Source: Arthrobacter sp. FB24 (lineage in GTDB: Bacteria; Actinomycetota; Actinomycetes; Actinomycetales; Micrococcaceae). From it: a stretch of DNA of 64,000 nucleotides. Positions within the stretch are counted from its first letter, which is position 1. Each line of letters starts with the position of its first letter. Position numbers and translations under genes: made by a program. Under the pieces are notes generated by a model. That model did no database searches, was not told the DNA's origin, and worked only from the letters and a program-made list of their open reading frames with translations. This document shows, piece after piece, positions 55,215 through 63,963 of this stretch. Where the stretch lies: NCBI RefSeq assembly GCF_000196235.1, contig NC_008541.1:3100001-3164000 (forward strand), in the 5' to 3' direction.

Positions 55215-55248
55215 AGGAAGGCCCGGATCACATGATCCGGGCCTTCCT
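55215..55248. terminator. Bidirectional terminator gluD / dapE
   Basis: Perfect 16-bp inverted repeat 55215-55230 with 55233-55248 (AGGAAGGCCCGGATCA and complement) between converging genes. Confidence 0.9.
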
Positions 55249-55271
55249 CGCAACCAGGGTCGTCTTCCTGC

Positions 55272-56396
55272 CTAGTCGGCCAGCCACGTCCGAAGCGCCC
55301 GCAGGCATTCGCGGATCGCGTCGGCGTCGACGTGTTCGTCGTCCTTGTGCGCCAGCAGGGGATCGCCCGGGCCGAAGTTAACGGCAGGGATCCCCAGCTC
55401 GCTGAAACGTGCGACGTCAGTCCAGCCGTACTTGGGTTTCGGTTCCGCGCCGACCGCGGCCACGAAGGACGCGGCAGCCGGATGGTTCAGACCGGGCCGC
55501 GCGCCGGCGGCGCTGTCCGTTTTGACGACGTCGAAGCCGTCGAGAAGTTCCCGTACGTGAGCTTCCGCCTGTTCCGGGGACTTGTCCGGGGCAAAGCGGT
55601 AGTTGATCTCCACCACGCAACGGTCGGGGATGACATTGCCTGCCGTGCCCCCGTTGATCTTCACAGCATTGAGGCTTTCGCGATAGTCCAGGCCGTCCAC
55701 ACTGATGGTGGCCGGTTCATAGGCGGCCAGCCTGGCGAGGATAGGGGCCGCAGCATGGATGGCGTTGCTGCCCATCCAGGCCCGGGCGGAGTGCGCGGCT
55801 TCGCCGATGGTGGTTGCCTCGAAGCGCATGGTGCCGTTGCATCCGCCCTCCACAGTGCCGTGTGTCGGCTCCAGCAGGATGGCAAAGTCGCCGTTCAGGA
55901 GCTCGCCATGGTTGCGGACCAGGCGCCCGAGTCCGCTCTTCACCGCTTCCACTTCCTCGTGGTCGTAGAACACGAAGGTGACGTCCTTGCTCGGTTCCGC
56001 GCCGCCGTCGAACATTGTTGCCGCCAGTGCCAGCTGCACCGCGACTCCGCCCTTCATGTCCGTGGTGCCGCGGCCGTACAGCAGCCCTTCCCCCGGCGCG
56101 CCGGACGGCCAGAACGATGGGACGGTGCCCAGTGCCCCTTCGGTGGTCGGCAGGGGCACCGTATCCAGGTGCCCGGCCAGGATGACCCGCTCCGGGCGGC
56201 CCAGCTGGGTACGGGCAATGATGGAGTCGCCGTCCCGGACGATCTTGAGCTGCGGAATCTTGAGCAGGGCATGTTCGACGGCGTCGGCCAGTTCCTTTTC
56301 GTTGGCCGAGACGCTGTTGATGTCGATGAGCGCAGCGGTGAGGAGGGCGACGTCCTGGCGGAGATCCAGGCGGACAGAGGCGGTTTGAGCAGTCAC
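55272..56396 (-). CDS. dapE: Succinyl-diaminopimelate desuccinylase
   Basis: A 374-residue M20 metallohydrolase releasing succinate to give LL-diaminopimelate for lysine and peptidoglycan. Zn ligands: GHLDTVPLP (His), GRGTTDMKGG (Asp) and a DHEEVEA region with the catalytic Glu. The C-terminal NFGPGDPLLAHKDDEHV has the final His. GTG start with TAGACT seven bases upstream. Divergent from dapD, which makes an earlier intermediate of the same branch. Confidence 0.94.
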   Translation of the reverse strand: MTAQTASVRLDLRQDVALLTAALIDINSVSANEKELADAVEHALLKIPQLKIVRDGDSIIARTQLGRPERVILAGHLDTVPLPTTEGALGTVPSFWPSGAPGEGLLYGRGTTDMKGGVAVQLALAATMFDGGAEPSKDVTFVFYDHEEVEAVKSGLGRLVRNHGELLNGDFAILLEPTHGTVEGGCNGTMRFEATTIGEAAHSARAWMGSNAIHAAAPILARLAAYEPATISVDGLDYRESLNAVKINGGTAGNVIPDRCVVEINYRFAPDKSPEQAEAHVRELLDGFDVVKTDSAAGARPGLNHPAAASFVAAVGAEPKPKYGWTDVARFSELGIPAVNFGPGDPLLAHKDDEHVDADAIRECLRALRTWLAD

Positions 56397-56402
56397 GATG
56401 AC

Positions 56403-56408
56403 AGTCTA
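56403..56408 (-). promoter_or_regulatory. -10 hexamer TAGACT for leaderless dapE
   Basis: Ends seven bases before GTG 56396. Back-to-back with the identical dapD hexamer at 56435-56440. Confidence 0.6.
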
Positions 56409-56434
56409 GTTCGAGACCTGCCCGCGCCTCTCGA

Positions 56435-56440
56435 TAGACT
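56435..56440 (+). promoter_or_regulatory. -10 hexamer TAGACT for leaderless dapD
   Basis: Ends seven bases before ATG 56447. The two divergent start codons are 50 bp apart, so their -35 regions must overlap. Confidence 0.6.
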
Positions 56441-56446
56441 GGGACC

Positions 56447-57478
56447 ATGACTGAAACCGCTGCCGCTTCCGCCGTGCCCGCTGACAATTCCGCCTCCGCC
56501 GACACCCGCTCCGCCTACGGCTACGGTGTGGCCACCGTCTCCACCCGTAACGGCGAGGCTACGGTGCTCGACGTCTGGTTCCCGGCACCGTCCCTTGGAA
56601 CCGCAGCGGACAGCCTCCGGAATGTGGAAAGCGCCGATCCGGTGCTGGCCGAGATCGCTGCGGCCGGCACCGACGCGGACCGCGGCACCGAACAACAGGT
56701 TGTATTCGTCCAGGTGCACCTCGACGAAGCCCCGGCCGATACCGCGGATGCCTACCTGCGGCTGCACCTGCTCTCGCACCGGCTGGTCCGGCCCAACACC
56801 ATCAACCTGGACGGCATCTTCGGCAAGCTCCCCAACGTCGTGTGGACGAACTTCGGTCCGGCTGCCGTTGAGGGCTTCGAACTGACCCGTGCAAAGCTGC
56901 GCAAGCGCGGCGCCGTGACGGTCTACGGCGTGGACAAGTTCCCCCGCATGGTGGATTACGTGGTGCCTGCAGGTGTCCGGATCGCCGACGCCGACCGCGT
57001 CCGGCTCGGCGCCTACCTTGCCGAGGGCACCACGGTGATGCACGAAGGCTTCGTCAATTTCAACGCCGGCACCCTGGGAACCTCCATGGTTGAAGGCCGC
57101 ATCTCAGCCGGTGTCGTCACGGGCGACGGTACCGATGTTGGCGGCGGCGCGTCGATCATGGGCACCCTGTCCGGCGGCGGCAAGGAGAAGATCTCCCTCG
57201 GCGAACGTGTCCTGCTGGGCGCAAACTCCGGTGTGGGCATCAGCATCGGCGACGACTCGGTGGTGGAAGCCGGCCTGTACGTCACGGCCGGTACCCGCGT
57301 CCGCGTGATCGGGCCGAAGGACGCCGACGGCGAGGACACCACCCGGGTGGTCAAGGCAGTTGAGCTCTCCGGTGTGCCGAACCTGTTGTTCCGCCGCAAT
57401 TCCGCGAGCGGCGCTGTTGAGGTGCTCCCCCGCAAGGGGCAGACCGTGGAACTCAACGAGGCACTCCACGCCAACTAA
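56447..57478 (+). CDS. dapD: Tetrahydrodipicolinate N-succinyltransferase, actinobacterial type
   Basis: A 343-residue acyltransferase adding succinate to tetrahydrodipicolinate. The C-terminal left-handed beta helix is visible from about residue 185 as hexapeptide repeats ([35 protein letters not shown]). The N-terminal domain differs from the enterobacterial enzyme, as expected in actinobacteria. Leaderless promoter shared back-to-back with dapE. Confidence 0.93.
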   Translation: MTETAAASAVPADNSASADTRSAYGYGVATVSTRNGEATVLDVWFPAPSLGTAADSLRNVESADPVLAEIAAAGTDADRGTEQQVVFVQVHLDEAPADTADAYLRLHLLSHRLVRPNTINLDGIFGKLPNVVWTNFGPAAVEGFELTRAKLRKRGAVTVYGVDKFPRMVDYVVPAGVRIADADRVRLGAYLAEGTTVMHEGFVNFNAGTLGTSMVEGRISAGVVTGDGTDVGGGASIMGTLSGGGKEKISLGERVLLGANSGVGISIGDDSVVEAGLYVTAGTRVRVIGPKDADGEDTTRVVKAVELSGVPNLLFRRNSASGAVEVLPRKGQTVELNEALHAN

Positions 57479-57533
57479 TTCCGCCCGCCCGCAGAAGTCA
57501 ACCGGCCCGTCCAGGGCCTGAGGGAGTAGCCCC

Positions 57534-58385
57534 GTGTCACGGAGACGCGGCCTGCGCCGCCTGCTAGTGCTGGGGCTGGCCCTGGCCCTGATTGCCGGCG
57601 GCATCTACACGGCAGTGGCCTTTATCCAGCGCTCGGAAACGCTCATTGCCGAGAAGTGCACCGCCGCCGTCGGGTCACGGAAGGCCGACCTGGCCACTGA
57701 CCAGGCGGCAAACGCGGCCCTGATCACCGCCGTCGCCGTGCGCCGTGGGCTGCCGCCCAGGGCGGCGAGCATCGCTTTGGCCACTGCCATGCAGGAATCC
57801 AAGCTGCGCAACATCGAGCACGGAGACAAGGCCGGGCCGGATTCGCGCGGCCTGTTCCAGCAGCGCCCTTCGCAGGGCTGGGGCACCGAGGAACAGGTGA
57901 TGGACCCGTATTATTCGACCGGGGCCTTCTTCGACGCCTTGGTGAAGATCCCGGGTTACGAGTCATTGGAAGTCACGGCTGCCGCGCAGCAAGTCCAGCG
58001 CTCAGCCTACCCCGCAGCTTACGCGGAGCATGAGGACATGGGCCGGGCCTTTGCCTCTGCCCTGACCGGGCAGTCCCCCGCTGCGCTGGACTGCACCCTC
58101 AAGTCTCCGGAGGGTGCAGGTGATGTCCAGGCCGTTCTCGCCGAAATCAACGCGGCCTTCGGGAACGTCCAGGGTTCGGCAGACGGCAGGACAATCGTGC
58201 TGCAGGCGGACGGCAGCGAGGCGTGGGCCGTTGCGCAGTGGGCTGTGGCGAACGCGAAGTCCCTTTCGGTCACGGAGGTCGGAGTGGACGGACGCAGCTG
58301 GGACCGGGCGTCCAGGAACGGCTGGCAGCCCTCGGGCGCTCAGCCCGGCCAGGTCACGGTCACCGTCGCCGCCGGGGTTCCCTGA
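57534..58385 (+). CDS. Exported lysozyme-fold (lytic transglycosylase-like) protein
   Basis: A 283-residue protein. A single N-terminal signal anchor (LLVLGLALALIAGGIYTAVA) leads to an outside domain. ATAMQESKLRNIEHGDKAGP with a candidate catalytic Glu, then SRGLFQQRPSQGWGTEEQVM and DPYYSTGAFFDAL, match goose-lysozyme/transglycosylase-like folds; the C-terminal 90 residues form another small domain. It may cut peptidoglycan. Similar genes carry misleading heavy-metal transporter names. GTG start with GGGAG eight bases upstream. Confidence 0.75.
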   Translation: MSRRRGLRRLLVLGLALALIAGGIYTAVAFIQRSETLIAEKCTAAVGSRKADLATDQAANAALITAVAVRRGLPPRAASIALATAMQESKLRNIEHGDKAGPDSRGLFQQRPSQGWGTEEQVMDPYYSTGAFFDALVKIPGYESLEVTAAAQQVQRSAYPAAYAEHEDMGRAFASALTGQSPAALDCTLKSPEGAGDVQAVLAEINAAFGNVQGSADGRTIVLQADGSEAWAVAQWAVANAKSLSVTEVGVDGRSWDRASRNGWQPSGAQPGQVTVTVAAGVP

Positions 58386-58406
58386 CGGTCCGGGGTTCCC
58401 TGACGA

Positions 58407-59018
58407 TCAGACGAGCAGTTCCACAACGGGTTGGACGTAGCTTCGGAACACCTCGGGCTGGGAAAGCAGTTCCTTGCTCATGATGATCTTGTCCGGCTCC
58501 AGGTACCACGCCCGTGGTTCCGTCAGCGGAAGTTCAATAATGGTCAGCGTGAAGTCACGCGACCCGCGGCCCACTTCCAGCAGGCGGTCCTCCACCATGT
58601 CGCCGAGGAGTTGCGGGGCGCCGCTGGCCTCCCGTTCGGCTTCGAGCGCCGCATATTCGGCACGACGCTCCCGTGCCCAGGTCAGAGCCGAACCGAAGTG
58701 GGCCTGCAGCACGCGCTGGAGAGCCGGAGAGTTGCCAAAGGCCTCGAAATCCGGCGGCGTTACGTCCGGGGTCATTTGGGGATGCGCCTTGAGCAGCTGC
58801 TCCCACCAGGCCTCCCATTCCGTCTTCAGCGCACTGATTCCGCCTACTTCGGATGTGAGGTTGCTGTGGTCCACGGGACGGATTTTCGGTGCCAAATGGC
58901 TAAGCGCCGGACGCCCGGCGGAGTTGAGGCCTGCGGCGTCGCGAACATAAAGCGCGATGAGCATGGGACCCGAGGTGTCCATGGTGATTCGCCAGCCAGG
59001 ACCGCCTGTTTGGTGCAT
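58407..59018 (-). CDS. Conserved hypothetical protein
   Basis: About 203 residues, no family recognised. The first 30 residues look like beta strands (WRITMDTSGPMLIALYVRDA), then Trp/Glu-rich helices (TEWEAWWEQLL, LTWARERRAEYAALEAERE), and a hydrophobic core TLTIIELPLTEPRAWYLEPD. GGGAGG eight bases before ATG 59018 favours that start over 59039 and 59075. No signal peptide or membrane helix. Convergent with the lysozyme-fold gene. Confidence 0.7.
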   Translation of the reverse strand: MHQTGGPGWRITMDTSGPMLIALYVRDAAGLNSAGRPALSHLAPKIRPVDHSNLTSEVGGISALKTEWEAWWEQLLKAHPQMTPDVTPPDFEAFGNSPALQRVLQAHFGSALTWARERRAEYAALEAEREASGAPQLLGDMVEDRLLEVGRGSRDFTLTIIELPLTEPRAWYLEPDKIIMSKELLSQPEVFRSYVQPVVELLV

Positions 59019-59094
59019 CCGAATGGCCTCCCTTGGCATGTTTACTGTCCCAGTGTATTCCTGATGACTACCCACGTTAATGGCTGGTTGAAGA

Positions 59095-59715
59095 CTAGCC
59101 CAGACTCCGCAGATGCGATGACAGGACGTCCCGGCACATCTCGGCTGTCATCCATTCCGGCTGCAGCAGGGCGTGCATCGTCAATCCGTCCAAGGTAGCC
59201 AGCAGCCTCTCCGCTTCAGTGACCAGGGCCTGGTGCCCGTCGGCGTCCTCTGTATCTCCGGGTCCGCGGAGTTCCATGATCAGCCACCCCACGACGGCGG
59301 CAACAGCGCGGTGGCTGCGGTCGGCCTCGGCGGCCAGGAACGGCCTGATCCGGGCGGCATTCTTGAACGCCATCCAGACACACGCGTCCACTGCCCGTTC
59401 CTCGTCCAGCGGGAGGAACTGGCCCAGCAGGGTTAACAAGCCCTCCCCGTGCCCGGGGGTCCCGGGGTCCTGGCGGCTGAGGTGTTCCCGGGCCGCATCC
59501 AACCTGCCGGTGATCCTGTCAACCACGACGCCAAAGGAATGGGCCAGCAAGTCGTCGCTGCTGGCGAAGTAATGGCGGACGGAACCTACCGCCAGTCCGG
59601 CTTCGTCAGCCACCTCACGCAGGGACGCCCGTTCCAGTCCGTCCGCCGCGATGATCCTGAAGACTGCTTCGACAACTTCCCGGCGCCGGACTGCGGCATC
59701 AACAATTTTGGGCAC
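59095..59715 (-). CDS. TetR-family transcriptional regulator
   Basis: A 206-residue TetR protein. HTH near residues 25-50 (RASLREVADEAGLAVGSVRH, then YFASSDDLLAHSF). The C-terminal domain ends VLSSHLRSLG and resembles BetI/YjdC-type regulators. GTG start; TAAATA lies seven bases before it. It is divergent from galE, with a small palindrome between. Target unknown. Confidence 0.87.
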   Translation of the reverse strand: MPKIVDAAVRRREVVEAVFRIIAADGLERASLREVADEAGLAVGSVRHYFASSDDLLAHSFGVVVDRITGRLDAAREHLSRQDPGTPGHGEGLLTLLGQFLPLDEERAVDACVWMAFKNAARIRPFLAAEADRSHRAVAAVVGWLIMELRGPGDTEDADGHQALVTEAERLLATLDGLTMHALLQPEWMTAEMCRDVLSSHLRSLG

Positions 59716-59727
59716 CCTTATTATTTA

Positions 59728-59739
59728 GCACAGTTGTGC
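59728..59739. promoter_or_regulatory. Candidate operator between tetR-type gene and galE
   Basis: GCACA-GT-TGTGC lies 13 bp upstream of the regulator's start and over its promoter, as expected for autorepression. Short, so tentative. Confidence 0.35.
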
Positions 59740-59783
59740 CGCCAAGGTGTGGGCAACACGGGCGGAAGCCTGGCGAATTGGGA

Positions 59784-59789
59784 TAGCGT
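59784..59789 (+). promoter_or_regulatory. -10 hexamer TAGCGT for leaderless galE
   Basis: Ends eight bases before ATG 59797, fixing the start against the longer frame from 59449 that crosses the TetR gene. Confidence 0.5.
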
Positions 59790-59796
59790 TGAGTCC

Positions 59797-60810
59797 ATGA
59801 GAATTCTGGTTACGGGCGGCACCGGCTACATCGGGTCCCACACTGTTCTGTCCCTGCAGGAAGCCGGCCATGAGGTAGTGGTCATCGACAACCTGGTTAA
59901 TTCAAGCGAAGAGTCGCTGCGCCGCGTAGCCGAGCTCAGCGGCAAGGAGGCGGTGTTCCACAACGTAGACCTCGTGGATGAGGCGGCCGTGAATGCCGTC
60001 TTCGCTCAGGACCGGATCGATGCAGTGATCCACTTCGCCGGGCTCAAGGCCGTGGGCGAATCCGTGCGGGAGCCGCTGAAGTACTACTACAACAACCTCG
60101 TAGGCACGCTGAACCTCATCCGCGTCATGGACCGGCATGACGTCCGTTCCCTGGTGTTCAGCTCCTCCGCCACCGTGTACGGCGAGCACAATCCCATCCC
60201 CTACGTCGAAAAGATGGAGATCGGCGCCAACAATCCCTACGGCCGGACCAAGGAACAAATCGAGGACATCCTGTCGGACCTCGGGGCCGCGGACACCCGC
60301 TGGCACATCGCACTCCTGCGGTACTTCAACCCCGTGGGAGCGCACCCGTCCGGCCGGATCGGCGAAGATCCGCAGGGCATCCCCAACAATCTGGTGCCTT
60401 TCATCGCACAGGTCGCCGTGGGCCGCCGCGAGAAGCTGATGGTCTTCGGCGGCGACTACGACACTCCTGACGGAACCTGCCTGCGTGACTACATCCATGT
60501 CGTGGATCTTGCCGAGGGCCACGTCGCGGCACTCAACCACGTAGCTGACCGTACCGGAGTCTTCCGCTGGAACCTCGGCTCCGGCAAGGGGTCTTCCGTC
60601 CTGGAAGTGCTGCGCTCCTTCGAAAAGGCCGTGGGCCACGAGCTCCCCTACGAGATCACCGGCCGCCGGGCGGGAGACCTTCCGGCGTTCTGGGCTGATG
60701 CCACGTCCGCGCTGGCCGACCTGAGCTGGTCCACCACCAAGACGGTGGACCAGATGTGCGAGGACCACTGGCGCTGGCAGAAGAACAACCCCTTGGGCTA
60801 CAACTCCTAG
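59797..60810 (+). CDS. galE: UDP-glucose 4-epimerase
   Basis: A 337-residue SDR epimerase interconverting UDP-glucose and UDP-galactose. NAD motif VTGGTGYIGSHTVL at the N-terminus, FSSSATVYG (catalytic Ser region) near 125, and the Tyr/Lys pair in NPYGRTKEQ near 150. RYFNPVGAHPSGRIGEDP is a GalE landmark. Leaderless promoter directly before the ATG. Confidence 0.95.
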   Translation: MRILVTGGTGYIGSHTVLSLQEAGHEVVVIDNLVNSSEESLRRVAELSGKEAVFHNVDLVDEAAVNAVFAQDRIDAVIHFAGLKAVGESVREPLKYYYNNLVGTLNLIRVMDRHDVRSLVFSSSATVYGEHNPIPYVEKMEIGANNPYGRTKEQIEDILSDLGAADTRWHIALLRYFNPVGAHPSGRIGEDPQGIPNNLVPFIAQVAVGRREKLMVFGGDYDTPDGTCLRDYIHVVDLAEGHVAALNHVADRTGVFRWNLGSGKGSSVLEVLRSFEKAVGHELPYEITGRRAGDLPAFWADATSALADLSWSTTKTVDQMCEDHWRWQKNNPLGYNS

Positions 60811-60816
60811 AACCGT

Positions 60817-60865
60817 CCGGTGGTTGAGCCCGTCGAAACCGATCTCGACAGGCTCGGTCACCGGT
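60817..60865. repeat. Palindromic intergenic repeat element
   Basis: CCGGTGGTTGAGCCCGTCGA with a near-complementary TCGACAGGCTCGGTCACCGG forms an imperfect hairpin around AAACCGATC. The same arm, more or less decayed, recurs at 45587-45663 and 51755-51778. Similar TTGAGC/TCGAAACC elements are common between genes of Arthrobacter relatives, by memory. Confidence 0.7.
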
Positions 60866-60873
60866 GAAAACGC

Positions 60874-60914
60874 ACGACGCCGGCTGCGCACCTAAGGTGT
60901 GCAGCCGGCGTCGT
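60874..60914. terminator. Bidirectional terminator galE / gltA
   Basis: About 20-bp stem (ACGACGCCGGCTGC with its complement, continuing through CACC/GGTG with one wobble) centred at 60894 and followed by CCTTTAA, between converging genes. Confidence 0.88.
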
Positions 60915-60945
60915 CCTTTAAGTCACCGGTTGATAGTCGGCCCGG

Positions 60946-62229
60946 CTAGCTGACCGGGTAGTTGCGCTCCGGCTCTCCTGTGTAGAGCTGGCGCGGACGG
61001 CCGATCTTGGTGCTGGGATCGTTGATCATTTCGCGCCACTGGGCAATCCAGCCCGGCAGGCGGCCGATCGCAAAGAGGACCGTGAACATCTTCTCCGGGA
61101 AGCCCATGGCCTTGTAGATCAGGCCGGTGTAGAAATCCACGTTCGGGTAGAGCTTGCGCTGGATGAAGTAGTCATCACCCAGGGCCTTCTCTTCGAGGCG
61201 CATGGCGATGTCCAGCAGTTCGTCGTTGCCGCCAAGCTTGCCGAGCACTTCGTGTGCCGTGTCCTTGACGATCCTGGCCCGCGGATCGTAGTTCTTGTAG
61301 ACGCGGTGCCCGAAGCCCATGAGCCGGACGCCGTCTTCCTTGTTTTTGACCTTCTCCATGTAGTCCTCGGGCTTGATGCCCTCGGTCTGGATCTGGCGCA
61401 GCATCTTGAGTACTGCCTCGTTGGCGCCGCCGTGGGCAGGGCCGAAGAGTGCGTTGATACCTGCAGATACGGAGGCAAAGAGGTTCGCATTGGACGAGCC
61501 CACCAGGCGCACCGTCGACGTGGAGCAGTTCTGCTCGTGGTCCGCGTGCAGGATCAGGAGCAGGTCCAGCGCCTTGACCATGACCGGGTCCAGCTCGTAC
61601 TGCTCGGCCGGGAGGCCAAAGCTGAGGCGGAGGAAGTTCTCCACGAGGTTCATGGAGTTGTCCGGGTAGAGCATGGGCTGGCCGATGCTCTTCTTCAATG
61701 CGTAGGCGGCGATGACCGGCATTTTGGCCAGGAGCCGGTAGGTGGACACTTCCACATGCTCGGCGTTGAAGGGGTCCAGGGAATCCTGGTAGAAGGTGGA
61801 GAGGGCGGATACTGCAGAGGAGAGTACCGGCATCGGGTGCGCGTCACGCGGGAAGCCGCCGAAGAAGCCCTTCAGCTCTTCATGCAGCAGGGTGTGGCGG
61901 CGGATCCGCTGGTCAAAGGCGTCCAGCTCGGTGGGCGTCGGCAGGTTGCCGTAGATCAGCAGGTAGGAAACTTCCAGGAAGCTGGAGTGCTGGGCCAGCT
62001 GCTCGATCGGGTACCCGCGGTACCGCAGGATTCCGGCATCGCCGTCGATGTAGGTAATGGCCGATGTGGTGGCCGCGGTGTTCATGAAACCGGGGTCAAA
62101 GGCAACGGCGCCTGTCTGCTTCAGCAGTTTGGAAACGTCATAGCCTTCGTTTCCTTCTACAACCTTGATGCGCGGGAGTTCGAGTTCGCCGCCCGCGTGG
62201 CGCAGGGTTGCGCTGGTGGTCTCAGTCAT
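60946..62229 (-). CDS. gltA: Citrate synthase (type II)
   Basis: A 427-residue TCA-cycle enzyme joining acetyl-CoA and oxaloacetate. Active-site residues appear in LHADHEQNCSTSTVR (His), GFGHRVYKNYDPRA (His/Arg) and the Asp region near VDFYTGLIYKAMGFP. Length matches hexameric type II enzymes of actinobacteria. GAGGAG five bases before the ATG. The 248-bp upstream region holds a CRP/GlxR-like site and a 10-base direct repeat. Confidence 0.96.
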   Translation of the reverse strand: MTETTSATLRHAGGELELPRIKVVEGNEGYDVSKLLKQTGAVAFDPGFMNTAATTSAITYIDGDAGILRYRGYPIEQLAQHSSFLEVSYLLIYGNLPTPTELDAFDQRIRRHTLLHEELKGFFGGFPRDAHPMPVLSSAVSALSTFYQDSLDPFNAEHVEVSTYRLLAKMPVIAAYALKKSIGQPMLYPDNSMNLVENFLRLSFGLPAEQYELDPVMVKALDLLLILHADHEQNCSTSTVRLVGSSNANLFASVSAGINALFGPAHGGANEAVLKMLRQIQTEGIKPEDYMEKVKNKEDGVRLMGFGHRVYKNYDPRARIVKDTAHEVLGKLGGNDELLDIAMRLEEKALGDDYFIQRKLYPNVDFYTGLIYKAMGFPEKMFTVLFAIGRLPGWIAQWREMINDPSTKIGRPRQLYTGEPERNYPVS

Positions 62230-62260
62230 GGAGTCTCCTCATGAGGCGCCAGGGCCTCTC

Positions 62261-62351
62261 TGTAGAAAGCTTGATCCAACCTCCGGTGGAGCCGCCCGAG
62301 GAGCCTGCAAGGCAGGGATTCCAACGGCCGGGCTGCCTTCTTGTAGAAAGC
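62261..62351 (-). repeat. Direct repeat TGTAGAAAGC in gltA leader
   Basis: TGTAGAAAGC occurs at 62261-62270 and 62342-62351 (plus-strand reading), 81 bp apart and within 125 bp of the gltA start. Possible paired binding sites or leader RNA feature. Confidence 0.4.
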
Positions 62352-62438
62352 CACCATTGATAGTCAGTTAAAAAGTACCGCTCCAAGGCAAGGTGACACT
62401 AATCCGGTAGTGCCTAAATGCCCCTAAAACGCCCCCGT

Positions 62439-62454
62439 TGTGTTGCGTGTCACA
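62439..62454. promoter_or_regulatory. CRP/GlxR-like binding site upstream of gltA
   Basis: TGTGT-N6-TCACA differs from the CRP-family consensus TGTGA-N6-TCACA by one base. It lies about 210-225 bp before the gltA start and just beyond the dapC stop. Confidence 0.55.
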
Positions 62455-62477
62455 TCATTGTTACGGACCCGTAGCCA

Positions 62478-63626
62478 CTAAGTGCCGGCGGTCAGCCGTG
62501 CCACTGCCGCGTCGATCCGCTCGTCCGCGGCAGTCAGCGCCACCCGGATGAACCCGTTGCCGGCGTCGCCGTAGAAGACGCCGGGCCCCACCACGATTCC
62601 TAGCTCGGCCAGCCTGCCCACGGTGTCCCACGTTGCCTCTCCGGCAGTGCACCACAGGTAGAGCCCGGCCCTGGACTCGTGGATTGTCAGCCCGAAGGCC
62701 TCGAGTGCCGGAACTATCCGTTCCCGCCGTCCGCGGTAAAGGTCTTTCTGGGCCTCTACGTGGGCATCGTCCCCGAGTGCGACCCGCATTGCTTCCTGCA
62801 CCGGGTAGGGAACGATCATGCCGGCGTGTTTGCGGCTGTTGACCAGGTTGGCCATGATCACCGGATCGCCCGCGACGAACGCGGCGCGGTAGCCCGCAAG
62901 GTTTGACTGCTTACTCAGCGAATACACCGCGAGCAGGCCGTCATGGGATGCTCCGGCAACGCGGGGGTCCAGGATGCTGGGCACCGGGTGGCCGCCGCGC
63001 TGGACGTCCCACTCCCCCCAGCCGAGCTCCGCATAGCATTCGTCGGACGCAACCACGGCGCCTAGCCCTCGGGCCTGGTCCACGATCCGCTTCAACGATG
63101 CGGCGTCACGGACGCTTCCCGTGGGGTTGGCCGGCGAGTTGACCCAGACGAGCCGGACGCGCTGCCGTGTGTCGTCATCCAGTTCATCAAGGTCGTCGGC
63201 CGCAATCTGTTCAGCGCCGGCGAATGACGCCCCGATGTCGTACGTGGGGTAAGCAACGGTAGGACGGACGACGACGTCTCCGGGCTTCAGGCCCAAGAGG
63301 AACGGCAGCCAGGCCACAAGTTCCTTCGACCCGACGGTGGGCATCACGTCCCGGGGGTCCAGCCCGGGAACGCCGCGGCGGCGCGCGAACCAATCGGCGA
63401 TCGCTGCGCGAAGTTCCGGCGTTCCATGCACTGTGGGGTACCCCGGAGCGTCAGCGGCCCGCTGGAGCGCCTCCTGGATCAGCGCGGGCGTATGGTCCAC
63501 GGGCGTGCCGATGGAAAGGTTGACTGCCCCTCCGGGGTACTCCGCGGCCCTGGCAAGATACGGTGCCATGGCTTCCCACGGGTAATCGGGCAGGCTGAGT
63601 CCGAAGCTGCGTACCGCGGAGGTCAC
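62478..63626 (-). CDS. dapC: N-succinyl-diaminopimelate aminotransferase
   Basis: A 382-residue class I/II PLP aminotransferase making N-succinyl-LL-diaminopimelate, the step between DapD and DapE. PLP Lys in SLSKQSNLAGYRAAF; VNSPANPTGSV and ASDECYAELGWGEW are DapC-type landmarks. GTG 63626 follows GAGG by eight bases; the longer frame overlaps the ferredoxin gene. Ten bp separate it from fdxA, an actinobacterial gene pair. Confidence 0.92.
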   Translation of the reverse strand: MTSAVRSFGLSLPDYPWEAMAPYLARAAEYPGGAVNLSIGTPVDHTPALIQEALQRAADAPGYPTVHGTPELRAAIADWFARRRGVPGLDPRDVMPTVGSKELVAWLPFLLGLKPGDVVVRPTVAYPTYDIGASFAGAEQIAADDLDELDDDTRQRVRLVWVNSPANPTGSVRDAASLKRIVDQARGLGAVVASDECYAELGWGEWDVQRGGHPVPSILDPRVAGASHDGLLAVYSLSKQSNLAGYRAAFVAGDPVIMANLVNSRKHAGMIVPYPVQEAMRVALGDDAHVEAQKDLYRGRRERIVPALEAFGLTIHESRAGLYLWCTAGEATWDTVGRLAELGIVVGPGVFYGDAGNGFIRVALTAADERIDAAVARLTAGT

Positions 63627-63636
63627 GCCAGACGCC

Positions 63637-63963
63637 TCAGTGATCCTGGTTCTGGGGCGGCAGGGCGGCAATCATCGGGTGGTCGGTGTGCGTGTTGCCC
63701 ACCTTAGCGGCGCCGCCGGGAGAACCCAGCTCGTCGAAGAATTCAACGTTGGCCTTGTAGTAGTCGGCCCACTCATCGGGGGTGTCATCCTCGTAGTAGA
63801 TGGCTTCGACGGGGCAGACCGGCTCGCAGGCGCCGCAGTCGACGCATTCGTCCGGATGAATGTAGAGGGACCGCTCACCCTCGTAGATGCAGTCGACGGG
63901 GCATTCCTCAATACATGCCTTGTCCTTGACATCTACACACGGCTGCGCGATTACGTACGTCAC
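63637..63963 (-). CDS. fdxA: Seven-iron ferredoxin
   Basis: A 108-residue ferredoxin. Cys 9, 17 and 50 can hold a [3Fe-4S] cluster and Cys 21, 40, 43 and 46 a [4Fe-4S] cluster, with Cys25 free: the Azotobacter FdI pattern shifted by one. The C-terminal half is a typical FdxA extension (DEWADYYKANVEFFDELGSP). GTG start with GGAGAGG eight bases upstream. Co-transcribed with dapC. Confidence 0.94.
   Translation of the reverse strand: MTYVIAQPCVDVKDKACIEECPVDCIYEGERSLYIHPDECVDCGACEPVCPVEAIYYEDDTPDEWADYYKANVEFFDELGSPGGAAKVGNTHTDHPMIAALPPQNQDH

Noticed and set aside
59449..59796. Upstream extension of galE
   Set aside because: Crosses the TetR gene; conserved GalE N-terminus and promoter fix the start at 59797.
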